This document shows, one piece after another, positions 53,439-62,210 of a stretch of DNA of 64,000 nt. The notes below the pieces were generated by a model. The model saw only the letters and a program-made list of their open reading frames with translations. It was not told the DNA's origin and did not search any database. Source of the stretch: Nitrospirota bacterium. Lineage in GTDB: Bacteria > Nitrospirota > Leptospirillia > Leptospirillales > Leptospirillaceae. Each line of letters begins with the position of its first letter. Within the stretch, counting starts at the first letter, position 1. The stretch is from positions 100,575-164,574 of the forward strand of contig JAKADN010000001.1 in the NCBI GenBank assembly GCA_021820445.1. The letters are read 5' to 3'. A program made the translations under genes and the position numbers.

Positions 53439-54633
53439 CGACCGTCTTTCTTCGGACACGGGTCGGACCCGAAAGGCCCTGGCGCCTCTTCTCGCGTGGT
53501 ATGACCGGACCTCTCGGGATCTTCCGTGGAGAAGGACGAGGGATCCCTATGCGATCTGGGTGTCGGAGATCATGCTCCAGCAAACGACAGTCAAAACGGT
53601 CCTTCGGTACTACGAGCGATTCATGGAGCGATTCCCGACCGTCGAGGATCTGGCCCGGGCGGAGCTGGCCCTGGTCCTCAAATCCTGGGAGGGGCTGGGA
53701 TACTATCAGAGAGCGCGGAACCTCCATCGGGCGGCGGGGATCGTGGCTCACGATCCCGGACCCCCCCGATGGCCTCAGTCCGTGGAGGAGTGGCAGCGGC
53801 TTCCCGGGATTGGCCGCTCCACAGCCGGAGCGATCCACTCCATCTCGACCGATCGCTGGGCCCCCATCCTCGACGCGAATGTCCGGCGGGTCACCGGCCG
53901 CTTCTTCGGGATCCCCTCCGGAACGAAGGGGGAGCTGAACCGACTTTGGGAGGCTTCGGATGGATGGGGAGAGGACAACCCCCGGCCGGGGGATACCAAT
54001 CAGGCTCTGATGGAGCTCGGGGCCGTTCTCTGCCTGCCGGCCTCTCCCGCCTGTGGAGAATGTCCCGTCGCCTCTTTCTGCCAAACAATCGAATGCGGGA
54101 GAGAGGAGCGGGTTGCATCTCCTGGGGAACCGGCGTTCTTCCCACTCCAGGAGCCTTTGGGCAGGTCCTCCGGAAGGAGGATGAAAAAATCCCCGGCTTC
54201 CACGCGCAAGCGCGTGGCCCTGGTCCCCGCATCGGGCCCCCTCCTGTTCGAACCGAGGGGCGAGGGCCGGCTTCTGGAGGGGCTCCTCGAGGTGGCCGGA
54301 TTTCCGTCGGCGGGCCTCTCGCCGGGGGAGACAGTGGCGGAAGGGTTTTTTTCCGGATGGCGCGTGGTGGAGGAGCTCTTTTCGGTCCGCCACGTCTATT
54401 CCCATTTTCGGGAGGAGGTTCAGGTACTCAGGGTGATCCCGGCAGAAGGGAAAGAGCGTGAGGCGATAGCCGGGGAAAAAAGCATCACGGAGGGGTGGGC
54501 CACCCTTTCCGCCTCGGAGGGACTGGCTCTGACCGGAGTGGCCAGGAAGATCGTCCGGAAGCTTCGGTCTCAGGAGGATCCAGACGTTCTTACAGAGATC
54601 CGGGATCCTCCTCCCGCTCCGGAAGGGGCGTGA
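53425..54633 (+). CDS. mutY: Adenine DNA glycosylase
   Basis: Removes adenine mispaired with 8-oxoguanine. The 402 aa have catalytic Glu48 in SEIMLQQT, helix-hairpin-helix LPGIGRSTAG (127-136), catalytic Asp150, a [4Fe-4S] set Cys203-X6-Cys210-X2-Cys213-X5-Cys219, and a C-terminal MutT-like domain with VRHVYSHF. It ends 44 nt inside the convergent transglutaminase gene. It begins inside the upstream barrel gene's end. Confidence 0.93.
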   Translation: MSPSDDRLSSDTGRTRKALAPLLAWYDRTSRDLPWRRTRDPYAIWVSEIMLQQTTVKTVLRYYERFMERFPTVEDLARAELALVLKSWEGLGYYQRARNLHRAAGIVAHDPGPPRWPQSVEEWQRLPGIGRSTAGAIHSISTDRWAPILDANVRRVTGRFFGIPSGTKGELNRLWEASDGWGEDNPRPGDTNQALMELGAVLCLPASPACGECPVASFCQTIECGREERVASPGEPAFFPLQEPLGRSSGRRMKKSPASTRKRVALVPASGPLLFEPRGEGRLLEGLLEVAGFPSAGLSPGETVAEGFFSGWRVVEELFSVRHVYSHFREEVQVLRVIPAEGKEREAIAGEKSITEGWATLSASEGLALTGVARKIVRKLRSQEDPDVLTEIRDPPPAPEGA

Positions 54634-55468
54634 TCCGGACGGAGGCGCTGAGGGTCGAATCTCCCATCCCCCGGAAGGTTCCATCCGTGGGAAGTGTCAG
54701 GAAGGGGTCGGGGGAGGAGACGAGGGCGACATGGCAGTCGGCGGTCAGGAGGCCTTCGCTCGGATCGAGACCCCGCCATCCGATCTCCGGAAGATAGGCT
54801 TCGGCCCATGCATGCAGTGAAGGCGAGGTGGGGGAGGACGGAAGATGATAGCCGCTTGTGAACCGGGCGGCAATATTCATGGCCCGGCACGCTTCCATGG
54901 CCAGAAGGGCGAAATCCCTGCAGGATCCCGATCCTTCTTCCAGTGTCTCTTCGGGGGAACGGGGAGGACCTTCCTCCCGGGACTGGTTTGTGAGAATTTC
55001 CGGAATATGGCGGGAGAGAGCCACCAGGAAAGGGACTGTCTCCATTTGTGACAAATCCAGAAGATCTCCCATGAATTTCCTGAAGAGAGGTCCTTTGAGT
55101 GAAGCGGCATCCGGAAGCCGGTAAGGAGAGAGCAGCGGGTTCAGGCGGGGAGGATACGACATCGGGAGCGCGCAGGCCCGGGGATCGTGAAACAGGAAAT
55201 CAAAGGGGTTTGTGCGGAGGGTTCTGACCCGGGAGGTGGCCTTCAGGACCAGCGTCCGGTGGGATCCCCCGAACCACAGGCGAGAGAGGTCGTTCCCGTC
55301 GAGATCTGCAATGCATTCGATCCGGTCGGGTTCCGGAAGGGACTCAAGGTGGAAGGAGAGAAGGGTCTGGGAGGGATCGGTGCGGGGCTTCATCCGGAGG
55401 CAGAACGGTTCGAGAAAGACCGGGTTCTCGAAGGTGAATCGCATCGAATGGACGAGGGACAGGAGCAT
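54590..55468 (-). CDS. Transglutaminase-like protein of the Anbu cluster
   Basis: Papain-like transglutaminase fold, 292 aa. The catalytic triad is Cys183 (GSCRDFA), His219 (HAWAEAYLP) and Asp235 (GLDPSEG), with a typical N-terminal beta domain. Such proteins occur with Anbu, alpha-E and circularly permuted ATP-grasp proteins. It follows the protease gene by 4 nt. An ATG at 55444 would drop eight residues and matches the usual family N-terminus. Confidence 0.87.
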   Translation of the reverse strand: MLLSLVHSMRFTFENPVFLEPFCLRMKPRTDPSQTLLSFHLESLPEPDRIECIADLDGNDLSRLWFGGSHRTLVLKATSRVRTLRTNPFDFLFHDPRACALPMSYPPRLNPLLSPYRLPDAASLKGPLFRKFMGDLLDLSQMETVPFLVALSRHIPEILTNQSREEGPPRSPEETLEEGSGSCRDFALLAMEACRAMNIAARFTSGYHLPSSPTSPSLHAWAEAYLPEIGWRGLDPSEGLLTADCHVALVSSPDPFLTLPTDGTFRGMGDSTLSASVRITPLPEREEDPGSL

Positions 55469-55472
55469 GGCC

Positions 55473-56207
55473 TTATCCGGGACGGGAGAGCTTCGAGAGG
55501 GCTTCGTGGACCCATTCGTCGGGAAGTGCCTCGACAGAGGCCCGGAGCCTCTCCTGCCACCACTGGGGAAGGTGCTGGAGGTCTTTCCGGTTGTACCGGT
55601 GGTGAACCAGTTCCCGGGTCCTGTGGAGATAGAGGACGACGTCGATCGGAAAGTCGACGTCGACCGCGCTGATCCGGGTCGAGTCGAAGGAGAGGTAGGC
55701 GAGCTTGAGCGCCGACTCCATGGAGGAGGAATGGCGGAGGACCCGGTCGAGAATGGGCTTTCCGTAAGAGCTCTCCCCGATCAGGAAATAGGGCGTCGAC
55801 TCGCTGACCTCCACCCAGTTCCCTTCAGGATAAAGGAGATAAAGCTTGTGATCCTTGTCCTTTTCGAGCTGGCCCCCGACGATGGTGAAAAGATTGAAAT
55901 CGAGGCCGCTTTCCCGGAGGGCCGCCTTGTCTTCTGCGGCGACCCTTCTGACCTGGGTCGCGAAAAGGTTGACGACCTGGTAGAGCTTGTCGTACCCGAT
56001 CGTGCTCTCTTCCAGGACCTCCTCGAAATAGGTCATGGCCTTGTCCCGAACCGAACGGAGTCCCGATGTCATGAGGAAGAGGGGCCTCCCCCCGACATCG
56101 TGGAGGGTCACCTTTCGGGCGGTGGTATGCTCGAGTCCGGAGGTGATCCGGGTGTCGGCGATACCGACCAGCCCTTCCCGGATCTTGATGGAGACACAAA
56201 ATGTCAT
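55473..56207 (-). CDS. anbu: Anbu, bacterial proteasome-type protease
   Basis: Ntn-hydrolase of the Anbu family, related to HslV and the proteasome beta subunit. The 244 aa start MTFCVSI, so removal of Met exposes the nucleophile Thr2; Asp18 (IADTR) and Lys32 (ARKVTL) complete the catalytic set. There is no propeptide. Anbu assembles into open helical rings, and no ATPase partner lies beside it here. The substrate is unknown; role in the cluster is discussed under findings. Confidence 0.9.
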   Translation of the reverse strand: MTFCVSIKIREGLVGIADTRITSGLEHTTARKVTLHDVGGRPLFLMTSGLRSVRDKAMTYFEEVLEESTIGYDKLYQVVNLFATQVRRVAAEDKAALRESGLDFNLFTIVGGQLEKDKDHKLYLLYPEGNWVEVSESTPYFLIGESSYGKPILDRVLRHSSSMESALKLAYLSFDSTRISAVDVDFPIDVVLYLHRTRELVHHRYNRKDLQHLPQWWQERLRASVEALPDEWVHEALSKLSRPG

Positions 56208-56221
56208 CGGGGTCCTTCCGG

Positions 56222-57211
56222 CTACTGGTTCAGTGTTTTGGGTGAGGAGGATCCGCCCTCCGGAATGCGCGGAATGGCGAAGAATGTCTCGTGGATGGCG
56301 TCGTCGATGCGGTTCATCTGAATCTGGAGAGAGTCGATGAATTCATGGAGCCCTCCTTTTATTATCTCTTCGATATCCGAATAATTCAAACGGGCGGATA
56401 GCTGCCCGAGCCTCTGTTCCGCGACATTTCCGTACTGGTGGGGAGGGGTTCCCGTGATCGATCGGAGCGATTCCTGGGCTTTTGAGATGCAAAAGGCGAT
56501 CGCCCTTGGGAAAAATCGGTCGAGTATCAGGAAGTTGGCGACTTTTTCGGGGGTGATGCGGCGGTGTCGCTTCCGGTACATCTCGAATGAGCTGGCGGAC
56601 CGGAGAAGGGCCGCCCACTGGACCCCGTCGATCGCGCTTCCCACCCATTCGGGGGACGGAAGGAGAAAAAAGTACTTCACATCCAGGATGCGGGATGTCT
56701 TGTCGGCGCGCTCGAGCATCTTTCCAAGCCTGAGAAAATGCCAGGGCTCCCCCCGGGTGAGGGTGGCTCCTGTGATCCCGTCGAAAAGATGGCTCTCCAT
56801 CTTCACTGCGGTAAAGAAGGCGTGCGGGTTTTTGAGAAGAACGTCGCTATCCTGGGCATCCAGGACGAGGTGGTAGAACCTGTTGGCCTGTTCCCACATT
56901 TCAGAAGAGATGATGTCCCTTATGGACCGGGCATTTTCCCGAGCCGACCAGGCACAGGAGAGGATGGAGTTCGGATTGTTCCGGTCGAGAGTGAGGAAGC
57001 GGATGACGGAGTCTTTTGTCGCTTCTTCGTATCCGGCCTCGAAAAGCGAGAGATCTCCGCTCGTCGTGATCAGGGGCCGCCACTGGGTCCCTTCCAGAAC
57101 TTCGCTGTCGAGCATGAGATTCAGGTTGACATCGATGAATCGGGCGACATTTTCAGCACGTTCGAGCCCTCGGCTCATCCAGTAGACGGAATCGGCGACC
57201 CGGCTTAGCAT
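56222..57211 (-). CDS. Alpha-E domain protein
   Basis: 329-aa, mostly alpha-helical protein of the alpha-E family, with the family start MLSRVADSVYWMSRGLERAE and repeated Glu-rich helices such as ARENARSIRDIISSEMWE. These proteins accompany the permuted ATP-grasp protein and are thought to form a peptide-like product with it; the activity is not proven. It lies 14 nt before anbu. Confidence 0.9.
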   Translation of the reverse strand: MLSRVADSVYWMSRGLERAENVARFIDVNLNLMLDSEVLEGTQWRPLITTSGDLSLFEAGYEEATKDSVIRFLTLDRNNPNSILSCAWSARENARSIRDIISSEMWEQANRFYHLVLDAQDSDVLLKNPHAFFTAVKMESHLFDGITGATLTRGEPWHFLRLGKMLERADKTSRILDVKYFFLLPSPEWVGSAIDGVQWAALLRSASSFEMYRKRHRRITPEKVANFLILDRFFPRAIAFCISKAQESLRSITGTPPHQYGNVAEQRLGQLSARLNYSDIEEIIKGGLHEFIDSLQIQMNRIDDAIHETFFAIPRIPEGGSSSPKTLNQ

Positions 57212-57233
57212 GGCGTTCCTTTCGGAGGGAGTG

Positions 57234-58670
57234 TCAGTCCTTCAGAACCCAGGTATCCTTGCTCCCCCCGCCCTGGGAGGAGTTGACGATCAGGGAGTCT
57301 TTTTTCAGGGCCACCCGGGTGAGGCCTCCGGGCGTGACATAGAGTCCCTTTCCATAGAGGATGTACGGGCGAAGATCGACGTGGCGTCCTTCCAAATGGT
57401 CATCGACGAGGACCGGGGCCCGCGAAAGGGACAGTGTCTCCTGGGCGATGTAATTCCTGGGATTTGCCTGGATGCGCTCCCGGAAGTTCTCTCTTTCGGT
57501 CCGTGATGCGGTCGGTCCGATCAGCATGCCGTATCCCCCGGAGTCGTTGGTGGTTTTGATCACCATATTCTGAAGATTGTCGAGAACATGGCTCCGGTCC
57601 GCCGGATCGGAGCAGACCCAGGTCGGGACATTCCTGAGAATCGGGGCCTCTTTCAGATAATAATCGATGATCTTCGGGATAAAGGCATAGACGGCCTTGT
57701 CGTCGGCGACCCCTGTGCCCGGAGCGTTTGCGATGGCCACCTTGCCGGACCGGTAGACATTCATGATTCCGGGGACTCCGAGGAGGGAGTCGGCCCGGAA
57801 GACCAACGGATCAAGGAAGTCATCGTCAATCCGCCGGTAAACGACATCGACCCGGCGGGGTCCCTGGGTGGTCCTCATGAAGAGCAGGCCGTCCGAGACA
57901 TGGAGGTCGGCCGGTTCCACGAGTTCGATGCCCATCTGCTGGGCCAGAAAGGAGTGTTCGAAGTAGGCCGAATTGTAGGTCCCCGGCGTCAGGAGGACGA
58001 CCGTGGGGGAGTCGTTCGTGGGGCTGAGCGATTCCAGGGCTTCCAGGAGGCGCAGGGGGTAGTCGTCGACGGACCGGATCCTGGAGGTGCCGAAGGAGGC
58101 GGAGAAGGTCCGTTTGAGGACATGTCGGTTTTCGAGGACATAGGAGACCCCTGACGGGCATCTGAGATTGTCTTCCAGAACGAAGAATTCTCCGCTCCTG
58201 TCCCGGACAAGGTCTGACCCGGTGATATGGCACCAGATTCCCCCGGGAACGCGGATCCCGCGGCATTCGGGACGGTAGGCCGGCGAGGACAGGATCACCT
58301 CTTCCGGAATGACCTTGTCCCGGAGAATCGTTTGACCGGAGTAGAGGTCTTCGAGAAAGAGGTTGAGCGCCAGGACACGCTGTTTCAGGCCTTCTTCGAC
58401 TGTTTTCCATTCCCCGGCCCCGATCACCCGGGGAATGATGTCGAAGGGCATGATTTTCTCAAGTCCCCTGTCATCGTTGTAGACGGTAAAGGTGACACCC
58501 ATCCGGTAAAGGGCCATTTCCGCGGCCTTCTGAAGCCTTCCCAGCTCTCCTTCGGGAAGAGAGTCCAGCAGTTCGAAGAGAACCTTTGATGAAGATCGGG
58601 GAAGACCGGGGGCCGCGACGAGTTCATCGTAAAAGTGACCGGGGTCGTAGTTTTTCAGGAGAGAGTTCAT
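57234..58670 (-). CDS. Circularly permuted ATP-grasp protein
   Basis: 478 aa of the CP-ATP-grasp type 1 family, predicted to make an amide or peptide bond using ATP. Conserved blocks are PFDIIPRVI, EDNLRCPSGVSYVLENR, the glycine-rich VIKTTNDSGGYGMLIGP, and VALKKDSLIVNSSQGGGSKD at the end. MNSLLKNYDPG is chosen as the start because AAGGAG lies 7 nt upstream; 28 open codons further upstream lack family features. It is first in the four-gene Anbu run. Confidence 0.88.
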   Translation of the reverse strand: MNSLLKNYDPGHFYDELVAAPGLPRSSSKVLFELLDSLPEGELGRLQKAAEMALYRMGVTFTVYNDDRGLEKIMPFDIIPRVIGAGEWKTVEEGLKQRVLALNLFLEDLYSGQTILRDKVIPEEVILSSPAYRPECRGIRVPGGIWCHITGSDLVRDRSGEFFVLEDNLRCPSGVSYVLENRHVLKRTFSASFGTSRIRSVDDYPLRLLEALESLSPTNDSPTVVLLTPGTYNSAYFEHSFLAQQMGIELVEPADLHVSDGLLFMRTTQGPRRVDVVYRRIDDDFLDPLVFRADSLLGVPGIMNVYRSGKVAIANAPGTGVADDKAVYAFIPKIIDYYLKEAPILRNVPTWVCSDPADRSHVLDNLQNMVIKTTNDSGGYGMLIGPTASRTERENFRERIQANPRNYIAQETLSLSRAPVLVDDHLEGRHVDLRPYILYGKGLYVTPGGLTRVALKKDSLIVNSSQGGGSKDTWVLKD

Positions 58671-58915
58671 GGACGGGCTCCTTGACCGGTGCGTGGAAAT
58701 GACGGATTCTTTCGCTGACTCATAATGCAAACCCGATGCCAATCTTTTTTCCATTCAGGGGGGGGCTCATCCGTTTGTGTCAGTCCTCGGGAAAGAAGAG
58801 GAATGGACAAATATGTCGGCAATATCACATAAAGAGACTGTCTTCTCACAGGCTTCCGCCTTTGATGCGAGGTTAGGGAGCCTGCCCGGAGGCGACAATC
58901 CCTGAAAGGAGTCCC

Positions 58916-59389
58916 ATGACATTTCCTGTGGTTTCACCCGCCGTTCCGGAAGATCTTCCTCAACTGGCAGGGCTTCTGGCGGATCTTTTTTCGAGGGAGA
59001 GGGATTTCAGGATCGACACCGAGCGCCAGCTGAGAGGGCTTCGGATGATTTTGGACGCTCCTGAGGCGGGGACTGTCCTCGTGGTGCGGGATCTCTCCGG
59101 AAATGTAGACGGAATGGTGAGCATTCAGCTTCTGGTGTCGACCGCGGCGGGGGGGATTTCGGGACAGATCGAAGATCTGGTGGTACGGGCCGGGGCGCGT
59201 TCCCGGGGGCTGGGCTCCCGGCTTCTGGAGGGGGCCCTTTCGTGGGGTCGGGTCCGGGGAGCTGTCCGCTTCCACCTGGCGCTTTTGGAGGACAATGACT
59301 TCGCCCGTTCCTTCTACCTTCACAGGGGATTCAGGGAATCCCGCATGAGGCTCCTCTACCGGTACGAGGGGGCGGGGGATTCCGACTGA
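58916..59389 (+). CDS. GNAT-family acetyltransferase
   Basis: 157 aa with the N-acetyltransferase fold. The acetyl-CoA loop is ARSRGLGSRLL (113-123), following IEDLVVR, and the later NDFARSFYLHRGFRES block is the usual C-terminal signature. The target is unknown. AAAGGAG precedes the ATG. It is divergent from the Anbu cluster, across a 245-nt gap in which I see no further gene. Confidence 0.85.
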   Translation: MTFPVVSPAVPEDLPQLAGLLADLFSRERDFRIDTERQLRGLRMILDAPEAGTVLVVRDLSGNVDGMVSIQLLVSTAAGGISGQIEDLVVRAGARSRGLGSRLLEGALSWGRVRGAVRFHLALLEDNDFARSFYLHRGFRESRMRLLYRYEGAGDSD

Positions 59390-59479
59390 AGGTCGGGACG
59401 AGAGTGGATCCGGGTCAGATGTTCTTTCCGGAGACGATCTCCTAAGGGGAGAGAAATCATCCGGGGTCCTCTCGACCTA

Positions 59480-59507
59480 TTGGAAAATTCCTCTCCTGAT
59501 CCATAAT
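59480..59507 (+). promoter_or_regulatory. Predicted promoter for the Cys-repeat lipoprotein
   Basis: TTGGAA (59480-59485), 16 nt, CATAAT (59502-59507), about 65 nt before the start codon. The -10 is 5/6; the -35 is 4/6. Confidence 0.4.
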
Positions 59508-59572
59508 AGTGACGAACTAGGAAATGCCGTGGGGCGACAGGGTCGGATCGGAAAACGTTGTCCGGAGGAGAG

Positions 59573-60679
59573 ATGGGCACTGATTGGGGAATGAGAAGCC
59601 GGAAGACAGGCGGGGCTTTTGTCCTGCTGGTTCTTTTCCTGGCGGGCTGTCAGGCGCCGTCAGCGCTCCTCTGGCTCCTGGCCTACACCCCCTCCGGGGC
59701 CGAGCCGTCCGCCATCGCGTGTCCGTCGCCCCAGAGCTGCATTGCGGTCGGACAGTCTGGGCTCTTCCTGGTCTCCCAGAACGGGGGGCAACTGTGGGTC
59801 CCGGCCAACAGCGGCCTCGGGGCCGCTCTCGCGAATTTCAACCTGACCTCGATCGCCTGTCTGTCGGGGAGCCAGTGCACCATCGTCGGAAACCAGGGCC
59901 TGATCCTTCAAAGCATCAACGGAGGGCAGAGCTTTTCCATTACCAATGTGACCACCAACGGAAATCTGACGTTCAACGAGGTGGTCTGCCAGAGTTCGGG
60001 CACTCCCGCCTGTGCCATCGTGGGGGACAACAATACCCTTTTGCTTCAGAACAGCTCCGGGGCGTCCTGGACAGCGGACCTCAATGTTCTTTCGGCGGCC
60101 ATAGGACCGGCCAACTTCAACCAGGTCTTTCTCCTCGGCTCCTCGATCTGGATTTCGGCCTCGAACACCTCGGGGACCGGGATGAATGCCCTCCTCTATT
60201 CGGGGGACGGAGGCCAGACCTGGACCCTGATCGTCGTTCCCCAGGTCCTGGCTCCCCAGGGGGTGAGCGGGGTGGGCTGTCTCTCGGTCTCCACCTGTTA
60301 TGTGGACGGGACGGGGGCCCTTCTCGAGACGACGGACGGGGGAGCAACCTGGTCCTCGGCCCTTATCCTGGGAGAGGGCGGGGCTCAGATGCCACCCTCC
60401 CTGACGGGGATCTACATCGGTCCTGGAAGCACCATTTTCGCCTATGGTGAGAATGGGGCCCTCTACCAGGTGACTTCCCTGGCCGGGGGATCGGTTTCGG
60501 GGGAGGCGGCCGTTCCGCAGATCCTTCCTCCGACCTCCGCCCAGCTCTCCTTCACCGGCATGGTCTGCCCCCAGGCGCTTTCCTGCTATGTGGCGGGAAA
60601 TTCGCTTGCCATTTCAGGGGGGATCTTCTACGCTAGTCCCAATGGCTCCCCGGGAAACGGCTCAACGGGGGCTCTCTGA
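59573..60679 (+). CDS. YCF48-like repeat lipoprotein with paired cysteines
   Basis: Lipoprotein (368 aa) with lipobox LFLAGC (Cys26). At least five repeats follow, each about 45-65 residues, with a conserved C-x5/6-C pair next to a (V/A)G turn, for example CPSPQSCIAVG, CLSGSQCTIVG, CQSSGTPACAIVG, CLSVSTCYVDG and CPQALSCYVAG, often followed by a NGG or DGG turn. This is the YCF48/BNR beta-propeller pattern with added disulfides. It is probably at the periplasm or cell surface, and its function is unknown. GGAGGAG lies close before ATG 59573; ATG 59591 is also possible. Confidence 0.75.
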   Translation: MGTDWGMRSRKTGGAFVLLVLFLAGCQAPSALLWLLAYTPSGAEPSAIACPSPQSCIAVGQSGLFLVSQNGGQLWVPANSGLGAALANFNLTSIACLSGSQCTIVGNQGLILQSINGGQSFSITNVTTNGNLTFNEVVCQSSGTPACAIVGDNNTLLLQNSSGASWTADLNVLSAAIGPANFNQVFLLGSSIWISASNTSGTGMNALLYSGDGGQTWTLIVVPQVLAPQGVSGVGCLSVSTCYVDGTGALLETTDGGATWSSALILGEGGAQMPPSLTGIYIGPGSTIFAYGENGALYQVTSLAGGSVSGEAAVPQILPPTSAQLSFTGMVCPQALSCYVAGNSLAISGGIFYASPNGSPGNGSTGAL

Positions 60680-60701
60680 ATGTCAATATAAGGAGGTGTT
60701 T

Positions 60702-61280
60702 ATGGAGTTAAGAATGAAGCGGCTGGGGCTTGGAATGGCCCTGATGGCCCTGACGACGGTCCTGACCGGATGCTACGGCCAGTTCGCCCTGGTGCATACC
60801 CTCTACAAGGCGAATGGGACTGTGGAGAACAAGTGGGCCCGATCGGGTCTGACGGCTCTTATGTGCATTATTCCCGTTTACGAGTTCGCCGGCTTGGGGG
60901 ATGTGATCATCTTCAACCCCATCGAGTTCTGGAGCCATGTGAACCCCATCACCAACAAGCCCTCCGTGGCCTCCTCCCGGACCCAGGGCCCCGGAGCCGA
61001 TCCTTCGAAGGATCCCGACGGGTGGCTCTCCCGTTCGGACAAGGCCGGATCCCGCATCCTTCTCGCCTGGCACTATGATGCCGTTGCCAAGAAGCTCTCG
61101 GCCATCCGGATCGCCTCCGAAAAGGACGGCCGTCCCTCCGTGACGCTCTACCAATCGGCCATGCCGCTTGACGGGCATCTGGGGGCTACGCCCCGGGTCA
61201 AGGCCGTGACCTTTGACCACGGTCACCCTGTGACGACCATGACCGGAGGGGACATTTTCTCGGGACCGGTTCGCCTGTAA
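60702..61280 (+). CDS. DUF3332-family lipoprotein
   Basis: 192 aa with lipobox LTGC (Cys24) followed by YGQFAL, the start typical of DUF3332 proteins, and IIPVYEFAGLGDVIIFNPIEFWS, the family's most conserved block. The function of the family is unknown. AGGAGG lies 5 nt before the ATG, and a downstream ATG (60714) is possible. It lies 22 nt after the repeat lipoprotein and may be co-transcribed with it. Confidence 0.83.
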   Translation: MELRMKRLGLGMALMALTTVLTGCYGQFALVHTLYKANGTVENKWARSGLTALMCIIPVYEFAGLGDVIIFNPIEFWSHVNPITNKPSVASSRTQGPGADPSKDPDGWLSRSDKAGSRILLAWHYDAVAKKLSAIRIASEKDGRPSVTLYQSAMPLDGHLGATPRVKAVTFDHGHPVTTMTGGDIFSGPVRL

Positions 61281-61307
61281 CGGAAAATTCAGAAAGAAAC
61301 CGCTTGG

Positions 61308-61342
61308 GGAGGGGGGAAGCCCGTCGGGCTTTCCCCCTCTTT
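61308..61342. terminator. Hairpin terminator between convergent genes
   Basis: A G-rich arm around GGGGGAAGCCC pairs with GGGCTTTCCCCC across a tiny GTC loop, with one unpaired T, and is followed by TCTTT. The stem is long and sits between the DUF3332 and YtxH genes that face each other, so it could work in both directions. Confidence 0.75.
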
Positions 61343-61353
61343 GCGTTGGAGGA

Positions 61354-61653
61354 TCAGGATCCCGGAGTGGAAGAGGGCGTCCGGTCCTTGTCGATGGTGG
61401 CCCGGAAGGCCTTCCATCCTTCGCGGACCGCCTCGGCATAGCGTTCCTTTTTGGCGGGAAGGTCGTGCTTGAGGTGTTCGATCCCTTCCTCGAACTCTTC
61501 CTCGGCCTCCTCGCGAAGCGCGCGCGCCTTGTCGGCGATTTTTCTCCGGGTTTCGGCCCCCGAAGCGGGAGCGAGAAGGACCCCGGCGAGTGCCCCCAAT
61601 GCCAGCCCTGTCAAAAAGAGGGCAAGTCCTGTATCATTCCTGTCACTGGCCAT
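61354..61653 (-). CDS. YtxH-domain membrane protein
   Basis: 99 aa: one hydrophobic helix (about 8-28, GLALFLTGLALGALAGVLLAP), the YtxH-type junction APASGAETRRKI, and a charged helix rich in Glu, Lys and Arg. These proteins are usually stress-linked but biochemically uncharacterised. It overlaps the DUF948 gene upstream by 11 nt and shares its strand. Confidence 0.82.
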   Translation of the reverse strand: MASDRNDTGLALFLTGLALGALAGVLLAPASGAETRRKIADKARALREEAEEEFEEGIEHLKHDLPAKKERYAEAVREGWKAFRATIDKDRTPSSTPGS

Positions 61654-62089
61654 GGCGATTCTCCTGTTTGTTGGGAGTTGAAGATGTGGGGGAAAGAGGC
61701 GGGCGAGGCTCTTTCAGGACCTCCCGGGCCCTGGAAAATCCGGCGGCGAGCCCCCGGACGATCCTGAACAGGCTGGTGGCGGCATGGACGGGCCCTCCTC
61801 CCGCCTTCAGGATCGGGGAGATCAGGGACAGGAGGGGATTCCGGGTGAGGGTTCCGATCCCTTCCTCGATCGTTCGGTAATGCTCGGTGGTTCTCCTGAC
61901 GACGGGTTCGACCTCTTCGGCCATGCGGCGAAGGCTTTCGACGAGGGGAACAACGGCCGTTTCGAGGTCCCGGGTCGACGATTCGACGCGGTCGAGCACC
62001 TTGAGCGCCCGAAAAAGAAAAAAGAGGATCCCGGCGACAAGTATTGCCGCTAAAATCACCAGAAGCAGAAGGGCCGTTCGGGTGTCCAT
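61643..62089 (-). CDS. DUF948-type membrane protein
   Basis: 148 aa with one N-terminal helix (about 5-27) followed by an amphipathic coiled-coil-like region (about 30-75) with repeating Val/Leu/Glu/Arg, as in DUF948 proteins, and a Pro/Ser-rich tail. It commonly pairs with YtxH genes; the two overlap here. Confidence 0.75.
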   Translation of the reverse strand: MDTRTALLLLVILAAILVAGILFFLFRALKVLDRVESSTRDLETAVVPLVESLRRMAEEVEPVVRRTTEHYRTIEEGIGTLTRNPLLSLISPILKAGGGPVHAATSLFRIVRGLAAGFSRAREVLKEPRPPLSPTSSTPNKQENRHGQ

Positions 62090-62210
62090 GGGCGAACCTT
62101 TCCGCGGGTGTTCATGAGTGTGTGTGGATAAACGATGAAGCTGTCACCATGGTACCGGAACAGGGGAATTTTTCAAAGTTCAAGCAAGGGAACTTCCGGG
62201 GAGGAAGTCT

